From NCBI GenBank assembly GCA_944351345.1, contig CALVPO010000089.1, positions 1-5,687 on the forward strand: 5,687 nucleotides of DNA. Reading direction: 5' to 3'. The position numbers and the translations under genes were made by a program. Shown here piece after piece: positions 1-5,163 of this stretch. The stretch is from an uncultured Bacilli bacterium (GTDB lineage: Bacteria; Bacillota_I; Bacilli_A; RF39; UBA660). The notes under the pieces were generated by a model that searched no databases, was not told the origin of the DNA, and saw only the letters and a list, made by a program, of their open reading frames with translations. Each line of letters begins with the position of its first letter. The stretch's first letter is position 1.

Positions 1-30
1 TATTTTATATTTATTAATAATTTTAGGTCG

Positions 31-58
31 TTGTTTTTATTTTGTCAAATTGTAAGAT
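31..58 (+). promoter_or_regulatory. Weak candidate promoter ahead of the enzyme operon
   Basis: A TTGTTT hexamer at 31-36 and a TAAGAT hexamer at 53-58, 16 nt apart, could serve as -35 and -10 boxes. They would start transcription near position 65, about 38 nt upstream of the first gene's GTG. Another -35-like TTGTCA lies at 42-47, but no good -10 follows at the right distance. In DNA this AT-rich such hexamers arise often by chance. The window begins only 102 nt upstream of the first gene, so the real promoter may also lie outside it. Confidence 0.22.
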
Positions 59-90
59 TTATTTTTGAAAAATCCCTAAAATAGTATTAT

Positions 91-99
91 GGTGGTGAT
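91..99 (+). promoter_or_regulatory. Ribosome binding site that fixes the GTG start at 103
   Basis: GGTGGTGAT matches the GGAGGTGAT anti-16S consensus at eight of nine positions. Its core GGTGG ends 7 nt before the GTG at 103. An ATG at 90-92 overlaps it but is out of frame and reaches a stop after five codons, so the GTG is the supported start. Confidence 0.6.
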
Positions 100-102
100 A
101 GA

Positions 103-768
103 GTGAAGTTAGATGATTTAAATAAAGAATATGATAAGTTACAAGTAAAGTATGGGGCTAAGGAATTGGATTCTATATATAATGGTGGTTGTAGTATTAA
201 TCCAGATATATGCTTTGTATTTATGAATCCGACAGGGAGAAATATAGCTTCTTTTAAAAGTTGGAAAGGGCTAAAAGCTCCATGGATAGGTACTAAGAAT
301 ATATGGGATTTATTTTATAAGTTAAATTTATTAGATAAAGATATTTATGATAAAATTAGGTCTATAAAGGGGAGTGAGTGGACTTGTGAATTTGCAGAAG
401 AAGTTTATAGTAATGTAGAAAAACATAAGTATTTTATTACTAATTTGGGAAAATGTACGCAAGTTGATGCGAGACCATTACCTGATAGTGTATATAAGAA
501 GTATTTGAAATTATTAGAGAAAGAAATTGAAATTATTAATCCTAAAGTAATTATTTTATTTGGTAATCAGGTAAGTTCAATAGTATTGGATGAGAAAATA
601 TCAGTTTCTCAGTGTAGGCGTAAGTTATTTAAGAAGTGTATTAATGGTAAATATTATGATTGTTATTCTGTATTTTATCCAGTTGGTAATGGAAGATTTA
701 ATATTGATAAAGCTATTGAGGATATCTCGTATATAATTAGTAATTTAAAAGATGGAATAAGGGTTTAG
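103..768 (+). CDS. Uracil-DNA glycosylase superfamily protein, divergent
   Basis: This 221-residue protein has the look of the uracil-DNA glycosylase fold, whose members remove damaged or misplaced bases from DNA. The N-terminal hydrophobic strand ICFVFMNPTGRN (36-47) sits where the family's first active-site motif lies. It is followed by APWIGTKNIWDLF (59-71). FITNLGKC (111-118), then a helix and the strand NPKVIILFG (146-154), closely resembles the central part of family 4 enzymes. The C-terminal motif YPVGNGR (192-198) aligns with the usual HPS...R loop but has Tyr instead of His. The Cys pattern of the family 4 iron-sulfur cluster is not evident. It starts at GTG with a good ribosome binding site and opens a run of nucleotide enzymes. 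Fold assignment is fairly safe. Activity on uracil is inferred only; it may act on another base or nucleotide, or only bind. Confidence 0.75.
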   Translation: MKLDDLNKEYDKLQVKYGAKELDSIYNGGCSINPDICFVFMNPTGRNIASFKSWKGLKAPWIGTKNIWDLFYKLNLLDKDIYDKIRSIKGSEWTCEFAEEVYSNVEKHKYFITNLGKCTQVDARPLPDSVYKKYLKLLEKEIEIINPKVIILFGNQVSSIVLDEKISVSQCRRKLFKKCINGKYYDCYSVFYPVGNGRFNIDKAIEDISYIISNLKDGIRV

Positions 769-786
769 ATATATTGGGAGGTAGAA

Positions 787-1389
787 ATGAAACAGATATT
801 GTTTGCAACTGGTAATCAAAGTAAGGCTAAAAGATTTTCTAAAGGATTATTGGATAAAGGAATAGAAGTGTTATCTTTAAATGATTTAGGAATTAGTTTG
901 AATATTGAAGAGAAGGGAAAAGATGCTATTGAGAATGCTTTGATAAAGGCTAGAGCTTGTTATAAGGAGAAGCATATGCCTGTTATGGGGATGGATGATA
1001 CATTATATATGGAAGGTGTTCCTGAAGATAAACAACCTGGTTTATATGTAAGAAGAGTTGGTGGAAAGACTTTAAGCGATGAAGAGATGATAGATTATTA
1101 TACAGATTTAGTAAAAAAATATGGTGTAGATGGAAGAATTAATTGTAAATGGGTCTATGGTCTTGCTGTTATTAATGAAAAGGGAGAAGAAAGTACTTAT
1201 ACTTGGTTTAAAGATGACTTTTATATGGTAGATACTAGGTCTAATAAAATTAATATTGGGTATCCACTTAATTCAATTTCTAAATATAAAAAAATAGATA
1301 AGTATTTTACTGATGTAACAGATGCAGATATGGATTTAATTAAAGTAAATGAAGATGATGTTGTAGATTTTATTTCTAGTCATGTTTAA
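787..1389 (+). CDS. Ham1/RdgB-like non-canonical NTP pyrophosphatase, divergent
   Basis: The 200-residue product resembles the Ham1/RdgB/Maf-like pyrophosphatases that hydrolyse deaminated purine triphosphates such as ITP, dITP and XTP to monophosphates. The N-terminus FATGNQSKAKRF (6-17) is the family's TxNxxK phosphate-binding signature. EEKGKDAIENALIKA (41-55) is the conserved metal-binding helix. MGMDDT (67-72) corresponds to the ADDSG loop that carries the catalytic Asp, and PGLYVRRVGG (84-93) to the PGxxSARxxG segment. The C-terminal half departs from RdgB: the SHRxxA nucleobase-specificity motif is missing and a GYPLNSISKY segment (residues 158-167) is found instead. Length matches the family (about 190-205). 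GGGAGG at 776-781 lies 5 nt before the ATG, and the gap to the upstream gene is 18 nt. Pyrophosphatase chemistry is likely, but the base preference cannot be read and may not be inosine. Confidence 0.8.
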   Translation: MKQILFATGNQSKAKRFSKGLLDKGIEVLSLNDLGISLNIEEKGKDAIENALIKARACYKEKHMPVMGMDDTLYMEGVPEDKQPGLYVRRVGGKTLSDEEMIDYYTDLVKKYGVDGRINCKWVYGLAVINEKGEESTYTWFKDDFYMVDTRSNKINIGYPLNSISKYKKIDKYFTDVTDADMDLIKVNEDDVVDFISSHV

Positions 1390-1420
1390 TTTTTAGGATT
1401 TTATTGAAAGGAGATTAGTT

Positions 1421-1972
1421 ATGATAAGTTATGAAGAGTTGTATGAAATAGTTAAAAATAGACTTTCTTCTAAGCGTTTTAATCATTGTTTGAGGGTTGT
1501 AGAAAGGGCAGTAGAGTATGCTAAGGTATATGATGTTGATCTTAATAAGGTAAAGCTTACGGCTTTGGCTCATGATATAGCAAAGGATTTAAGTGATAGT
1601 AACATTGATAAATATACATATTTATTAGATGATGTAGAACTTGTTAATAGGAGCTTATGTCATGCAAAAATTGGGGCAATTATTTGTCGTGAATATGGTT
1701 TTGATGAAGATATGTTAAATTCAATAAAATATCATACTACTGGTAGAGAAAACATGAGTATTTTAGAGAAAATAATTTATTTGGCTGATGCTACTGAATC
1801 AGAGAGAGAAATTGGTAGTAGTGATTATGTAGAATTAGTAAAGAATAATATTGACGAGGCTATGTTGAAAATATGTTCATTAACTTTGATAAGGTTGTTA
1901 AATAATAGCAAAGTTATTCATATTGATTCAATAAAATGTTATAATTATTACAATATTAAGCTTTTTTCTTAA
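1421..1972 (+). CDS. HD-domain hydrolase of the YqeK type
   Basis: The 183-residue protein carries a complete HD metal-binding set: H22, H51-D52, H81, H105 and D123. The spacing and the YHTTGRENMS (104-113) and EKIIYLADATESER (116-129) segments are those of YqeK, the bacterial symmetrical Ap4A hydrolase, which cleaves diadenosine tetraphosphate to two ADP. The usual DYIEPxR ending of the last motif is altered here to DATESER, so substrate choice may differ. Length fits the family (about 185-200). AAAGGAG at 1407-1413 precedes the ATG by 7 nt. In Bacilli the housekeeping yqeK normally lies between nadD and rsfS. Neither flanks this copy, which instead sits between Ham1-like and Nudix genes, so it is probably an accessory paralogue. 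I left the symbol empty for that reason. A mono- or dinucleotide phosphohydrolase role is the safe statement. Confidence 0.82.
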   Translation: MISYEELYEIVKNRLSSKRFNHCLRVVERAVEYAKVYDVDLNKVKLTALAHDIAKDLSDSNIDKYTYLLDDVELVNRSLCHAKIGAIICREYGFDEDMLNSIKYHTTGRENMSILEKIIYLADATESEREIGSSDYVELVKNNIDEAMLKICSLTLIRLLNNSKVIHIDSIKCYNYYNIKLFS

Positions 1973-1988
1973 TAAATTTATTTAGAAT

Positions 1989-1993
1989 GGGAG
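1989..1993 (+). promoter_or_regulatory. Ribosome binding site that decides the Nudix start
   Basis: GGGAG lies 8 nt before the ATG at 2002. The longer frame opens at an ATG at 1987, but that codon overlaps this Shine-Dalgarno sequence and has no purine-rich site of its own upstream (the preceding bases are AT-rich, TTTATTTAGA). The start at 2002 is therefore preferred. Confidence 0.7.
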
Positions 1994-2001
1994 ATGTTTT
2001 T

Positions 2002-2685
2002 ATGTTAAAAATAATTGATGGAGTACCTGATATTAAAATGAAGAGACCTTTAGATTTGTTTATAAGTGATGCTTTAGAAAAGAAGATTAAGGATAATTGG
2101 GATAATTTTGTTAAGGATAAAGATGATTATTGGGATGGTGATCTTTTAGCTGTTACTAATTATGATTCAGTTAATAATGTTATTGAAGTTGGTCGGGCTA
2201 AATATTCTTGGTTAATTTATTCTAGTAACAATAATGATTTAGATATAAATAGTTTATTTGTTTCTATTTTATTAAGGACTATTGATGGCTATTATGTTAT
2301 TATTAGGAATAATCATGATAAATTTAATATAATAGGTGGTATGGTGGAAGAAACTGATTTGAGTAGTGATAAATTTAATCCTGATGTTTGTTTAAGAAGA
2401 GAGTTAAAGGAAGAATTAAATTTAGACTTAGATAATAAGAATCATATTAGTTATTATGAGGTTAAATATTTTAAAGAGCCTAAGCCTGGTAATAATTATG
2501 GAATTGTTTATAGGGGAGTATTAAATTTTAATAAAAGTGATTTTATTAGTTATTTTGAGAAATGTAAAAGTAAGTTTGATGGTGAAATATCAGAATTATT
2601 ATTATTAAATAAAAATGAAGTTAAATTATTAGATTTAAGTGATGGTGGTATTTCATATTTAAGTGAAATGATGGAGTTTGAGTAA
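2002..2685 (+). CDS. Nudix hydrolase with an insertion in the Nudix box
   Basis: This is a 227-residue protein from the preferred start at 2002 (232 from the ATG at 1987). Nudix enzymes hydrolyse a nucleoside diphosphate linked to another group, using Mg2+ held by the Glu residues of the Nudix box. Here the box begins GGMVEE (112-117) and ends RRELKEELNL (132-141), giving R133, E134, E137 and E138. About six extra residues (within 118-131) separate the Gly and Arg parts compared with the GX5EX7REUXEEXGU consensus, and the late Gly is Asn. About 85 residues precede the Nudix core and include the WDGDLLAVTNYD (44-55) and GRAKYSW (64-70) stretches; an N-terminal domain of this sort occurs in some nucleotide-sugar Nudix enzymes. 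Catalytic residues look intact, so it is probably active. The substrate is unknown. Confidence 0.85.
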   Translation: MLKIIDGVPDIKMKRPLDLFISDALEKKIKDNWDNFVKDKDDYWDGDLLAVTNYDSVNNVIEVGRAKYSWLIYSSNNNDLDINSLFVSILLRTIDGYYVIIRNNHDKFNIIGGMVEETDLSSDKFNPDVCLRRELKEELNLDLDNKNHISYYEVKYFKEPKPGNNYGIVYRGVLNFNKSDFISYFEKCKSKFDGEISELLLLNKNEVKLLDLSDGGISYLSEMMEFE

Positions 2686-2700
2686 TAAAGGAGAAAATAG

Positions 2701-3180
2701 ATGGTTTTAGAGTATGATGAAAAATATGATGATGATATTAAAGATTTATTAGTTGAATTACAGGAATATATTCAAAATATCGATATTGAGGGCTATAATA
2801 TATTACAAAAAAATTATAGAAAATTGTATTTTGAAAAAGTTTTAAATGATGTTAAGAATTATAAAGGGAAAATTTTTTTGTATGAAGAGGATAATAAAAT
2901 AGTTGGTTTAGTAGTTGGTATTGTAAATAATGATGAAATAGAAACTTATGATTTTAAGGCTCCTAAAAGAGGTAGAATTACAGAATTGGTTATATCAAAA
3001 AATGTTCGTTCAAAAGGAATAGGAACTGTTTTATTAAAGTATATGGAGGATTATTTAAAATCTATTGGTTGTAAGGATATACTTATAGGTGTATTTGCTT
3101 ATAATGATAATGCTGTTAAATTTTATAGGAAGAATGGGTATCATGTACGTATGATTGATATGATTAAGATGGATATTTAA
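2701..3180 (+). CDS. GNAT-family N-acetyltransferase
   Basis: This 159-residue single-domain GNAT protein would transfer an acetyl group from acetyl-CoA to an amine. The central strand ITELVISKNV (93-102) leads into the acetyl-CoA pyrophosphate-binding loop RSKGIG (103-108), matching R/QxxGxG/A. VFAYNDNAVKFYRKNGY near the C-terminus is the usual final GNAT segment with its Asn and Tyr. The weakly conserved N-terminal region (about 1-60), which usually shapes the acceptor site, gives no substrate clue. GGAG at 2690-2693 lies 7 nt before the ATG, and only 15 nt separate it from the Nudix gene, so the two are almost certainly co-transcribed. Given the neighbours, the acceptor could be an amino-nucleoside, an amino-sugar or an antibiotic; a protein N-terminus is equally possible. 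Confidence 0.88.
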   Translation: MVLEYDEKYDDDIKDLLVELQEYIQNIDIEGYNILQKNYRKLYFEKVLNDVKNYKGKIFLYEEDNKIVGLVVGIVNNDEIETYDFKAPKRGRITELVISKNVRSKGIGTVLLKYMEDYLKSIGCKDILIGVFAYNDNAVKFYRKNGYHVRMIDMIKMDI

Positions 3181-3196
3181 GTATTGGAGGTAGTGT

Positions 3197-3856
3197 ATGG
3201 GTATATTTGATAAGATATATAATGATAAAGAAATAAGGGATAGATATTTAGAGGTAGAGAAATATGAGGATTTGAATAATGGTAGGGCTTATCATAATTT
3301 TTCTCATGTAAATAATGTTGTTGGGACTGTTGAGGTATTATTTAAAGATTTAGGATATGATGATGAAATGATAGAGAGGGCTAAAATAGCAGCATTACTT
3401 CATGATACAGGAGCAAATGTTGGAAAGGATGGACATGCTTATCGTAGTTATTTATATGCGTTAGAATATTTAAAAAAGTATAATTTAGATAGTGATGAAG
3501 ATATTTTAGAGGCTATAAGGATTCATAGTAATGGTTTTGATACTGATAATATGATAGCTTTAGCGATAATTTTAGCAGATAAATTAGATGTAAAGAGTAA
3601 TAGAATTTCTGATGTGGGACGTAAAGTTATTGGAAATAGGCAATATCAATATGTAAATGATATAGGAATAAATATTGATAATAGTAAATTGGTTATTGAT
3701 TTTATTATTGATGATGGTGTTGATTTAATTGAATTAGAAGATTATTATTTTACAACTAAGATATTTAATGCTATAAGGTCTTTTTGTAAAAGGGTTGATT
3801 TAGTGCCAGTAGTTTTGATAAATAATAAGAAGTGGGATAAGTTTTATGAAGAATAA
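3197..3856 (+). CDS. HD-domain phosphohydrolase (second in the operon)
   Basis: The 219-residue protein contains an HD metal site of a different subtype from the upstream YqeK-like one. YHNFSHVNNV (32-41) supplies H33 and H37, ALLHDTG (66-72) gives H69 and D70, and H80, H110 and the late LADKLD Asp (D128) complete the set. The HxxxH opening and C-terminal extension of about 90 residues are seen in HD proteins annotated only as metal-dependent phosphohydrolases, which remove phosphate from nucleotides or hydrolyse cyclic or oligonucleotides. GGAGG at 3186-3190 lies 6 nt before the ATG. The next gene is in the same frame: apart from this gene's TAA the frame stays open through the 60-nt gap, so the C-terminus could be a shortened version of a longer ancestor. 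An active hydrolase is likely; the substrate cannot be told. Confidence 0.82.
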   Translation: MGIFDKIYNDKEIRDRYLEVEKYEDLNNGRAYHNFSHVNNVVGTVEVLFKDLGYDDEMIERAKIAALLHDTGANVGKDGHAYRSYLYALEYLKKYNLDSDEDILEAIRIHSNGFDTDNMIALAIILADKLDVKSNRISDVGRKVIGNRQYQYVNDIGINIDNSKLVIDFIIDDGVDLIELEDYYFTTKIFNAIRSFCKRVDLVPVVLINNKKWDKFYEE

Positions 3857-3916
3857 CATAGAGGTAGAAGAATTAATTATTTAATAAAAAAGTTAGTAGG
3901 AAGTGAGGAAAATTTA

Positions 3917-4348
3917 ATGAAGTTTTATATAGGTTCTGGTATGAAAAATTGTGAATTAGTTAATTATTATTCAAAGATATTAAAAGAGAAGGGGTGGGAG
4001 CAAACGTATGATTGGGTTAAAAATGTAAGTGATGATGTTAGTATAGATGATATGATAGGTTATGCTAAGTTAGAAAAACAAGCTATTGTTTCTTCTGATG
4101 TTGTTATTATATTGTTACCTGCTGGAAGAGGGGCACATATTGAGTTAGGAATGGCATTAGCGTTAGGTAAAAAATTATTTTTATGTTCAACTACTAAAGA
4201 AGAATTTAGTATTGAAAATACTGTTGCTTTTTATGAGCTTCCTAATGTTGTTAAATTAGTTGGCGATGCTTCTAAAAATTTAGAGGAAATTTTTAATTTA
4301 TGTGAAACTAAAGATAGTGAAAAAAGATTAATAAAAGATAGAAAGTAG
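3917..4348 (+). CDS. Nucleoside 2-deoxyribosyltransferase-like protein
   Basis: The 143-residue protein resembles the nucleoside 2-deoxyribosyltransferase family, which breaks or exchanges the N-glycosidic bond of deoxynucleosides or deoxynucleoside monophosphates through a covalent Glu intermediate. The N-terminal strand FYIGSGM (3-9) begins the Rossmann-like core. SSDVVIILLP (59-68) is the second core strand, with D61 at the position usually found in the family. GRGAHIELGMALALGK (70-85) carries the probable catalytic Glu, E76. The RGxHxELG form differs from the classical Lactobacillus enzymes and is nearer to short, phage-like and DNPH1-like relatives that hydrolyse deoxynucleotides. A charged tail (about 130-143) is present. 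GAGG at 3905-3908 lies 8 nt before the ATG. The 60-nt gap upstream is the longest within the enzyme run and shows no clear promoter. Either hydrolase or transferase activity is possible. Confidence 0.8.
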   Translation: MKFYIGSGMKNCELVNYYSKILKEKGWEQTYDWVKNVSDDVSIDDMIGYAKLEKQAIVSSDVVIILLPAGRGAHIELGMALALGKKLFLCSTTKEEFSIENTVAFYELPNVVKLVGDASKNLEEIFNLCETKDSEKRLIKDRK

Positions 4349-4385
4349 AATAATAGATAAATAGTTCTTTGAAAGTGGTAATATT

Positions 4386-4584
4386 ATGAAAAAAAAGAGT
4401 AGTTAAAGATGAATCTAGGACATATTATGTTGAAGGAATGTCAATAGGAATGTGTTTGGGAATGTCTATTGGAACAGTAGTAGGAATTTTTGTAGATAAT
4501 GTTTCTATTTGTATGTGTTTTGGAATAAGTGTTGGATTATGTATTGGTATGGGAGTAGGTTTTTTAATTGAGAAAGATAAATAG
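4386..4584 (+). pseudogene. Small glycine-zipper membrane protein with a frame break in an A8 tract
   Basis: The ATG at 4386, preceded by AGTGGT, is followed by eight A residues (4389-4396) and reads only six codons (MKKKSS) to a TAA at 4404. In the +1 frame an open frame runs from the A tract to a TAG at 4582-4584. It has no credible start of its own, because a TGA at 4387 closes it upstream. Removing one A would give an intact 65-residue protein starting MKKRVVKDES. That protein has a short charged N-terminus and a hydrophobic, Gly/Met/Cys-rich stretch with Gly every four residues, ending in a charged IEKDK tail. Such glycine-zipper proteins are small membrane proteins of unknown role. The break may be a sequencing error, a phase-variable tract, a site of polymerase or ribosome slippage, or true decay. 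An internal ATG at 4438 exists but has no properly spaced ribosome binding site. Confidence 0.6.
4450..4536 (+). repeat. Internal duplication in the glycine-zipper gene
   Basis: The units at 4450-4473 and 4513-4536 are related at both DNA and protein level. Both begin ATGTGTTT and encode M-C-(L/F)-G-(M/I)-S-(I/V)-G, starting 63 nt (21 codons) apart. The pattern fits two membrane-spanning hairpin halves that arose by tandem duplication. Confidence 0.55.
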
Positions 4585-4592
4585 TAATTGTA

Positions 4593-4598
4593 GAGAGG
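4593..4598 (+). promoter_or_regulatory. Ribosome binding site that decides the start at 4604
   Basis: GAGAGG lies 5 nt before the ATG at 4604. The frame is open back to a TTG at 4568, inside the preceding gene, but that TTG has no ribosome binding site and would add 12 polar residues ahead of the membrane anchor. The ATG at 4604 is clearly the better start. Confidence 0.7.
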
Positions 4599-4603
4599 TA
4601 TAT

Positions 4604-5050
4604 ATGAATAAAAAAGTAATTGGTATTTTAATTTGTGTTATTTTGATTTTTATAGGTGTTGTTATTTATTTATGGAAGAGTAAGATTGAAAATAGTGATT
4701 TTGTTATATTAGATAATGTACCTAATATTGATGAGGAAAAAGATAGTGTTTTAGAGAAATATAATTATAGATTTTACTCTTATCAAAAAGGGGATGATGA
4801 TTATATTGTATTTAAAATATGGGAACAAACATATACTACTGATTCAATAAAGATAGAGAGTATAGAATTAGAAGATGTTAATTATAGTAATAAAATATTA
4901 AGTGTTGAATTAAATATTAGTTTTAAAGAAGGAAAAGTAGATCCTTTGAGAGATTGGCCTTTAACTGATGAAAAATATATAATTATGAAAGTAGATAATA
5001 AAATAGAAGAATTATATGTTAATGGACGAGAATATGAGGATATAGAGTAA
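4604..5050 (+). CDS. Membrane-anchored protein of unknown function
   Basis: I do not recognise this 148-residue protein. It opens with MNKK and an uninterrupted hydrophobic helix (about residues 5-24, ending VVIYLW), then a Lys and a polar region, which is the form of an uncleaved signal anchor. There is no lipobox: the only Cys (residue 11) lies inside the hydrophobic helix. The remainder, about 120 residues, is acidic, rich in Tyr, Ile and Val, and looks like a small beta-rich domain outside the membrane. It begins 19 nt after the glycine-zipper stop, suggesting that the two are translated from one message and may form a membrane pair. Nothing ties it to the nucleotide enzymes upstream. No terminator is evident after the TAA. 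Confidence 0.75.
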   Translation: MNKKVIGILICVILIFIGVVIYLWKSKIENSDFVILDNVPNIDEEKDSVLEKYNYRFYSYQKGDDDYIVFKIWEQTYTTDSIKIESIELEDVNYSNKILSVELNISFKEGKVDPLRDWPLTDEKYIIMKVDNKIEELYVNGREYEDIE

Positions 5051-5083
5051 AAATATAATTTATTGGTTTTAATATAGAAATAG

Positions 5084-5109
5084 TAATTTGTAAAGTAATT
5101 TTTACATTA
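5084..5109. other. AT-rich imperfect inverted repeat in the 138-nt gap
   Basis: TAATTTGTAAA (5084-5094) and TTTACATTA (5101-5109) are complementary except for a two-T bulge and enclose a 6-nt loop. No U run follows on the + strand, so it is a poor terminator in that direction. It could be an operator for the XRE regulator downstream, or chance in AT-rich DNA. The rest of the gap from 5051 to 5188 holds no open frame of note. Confidence 0.25.
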
Positions 5110-5132
5110 AAAATAGAAGATGTAAGGGAAAT

Positions 5133-5163
5133 TTGATAGAAGTTCAATAAAGAAAATGATAAT
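5133..5163 (+). promoter_or_regulatory. Candidate promoter of the XRE regulator
   Basis: TTGATA at 5133-5138 (five of six matches to the -35 consensus) and GATAAT at 5158-5163 (five of six to the -10 consensus) lie upstream of the regulator. The spacer of 19 nt is longer than ideal. Transcription would begin near 5170, leaving a leader of about 20 nt that just contains the GGGAGG ribosome binding site at 5175-5180. Confidence 0.33.

Noticed and set aside
20..82. Inverted repeat ATTTTAGG (20-27) and CCTAAAAT (75-82)
   Set aside because: Eight pairs with a loop of 47 nt, almost all A/T, are expected by chance here and do not form a useful terminator or operator.
1987..2001. Longer start for the Nudix gene at the ATG at 1987
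   Set aside because: This ATG overlaps the GGGAG that serves the ATG at 2002 and has no ribosome binding site of its own.
103..4348. Known phage-defence systems such as CBASS, Thoeris, or retron
   Set aside because: No cyclase, TIR domain, reverse transcriptase, STAND ATPase, nuclease or membrane effector is encoded in the run. The defence idea rests only on nucleotide chemistry.
4389..4397. A-AAA-AAG slippery heptamer as a programmed -1 frameshift site
   Set aside because: A -1 shift after AAG would read GAG then TAG and stop. The long frame needs a +1 shift or a change in A-tract length.
4568..4603. TTG start extending the anchored protein into the preceding gene
   Set aside because: No ribosome binding site precedes it, it would put polar residues before the signal anchor, and GAGAGG points to the ATG at 4604.
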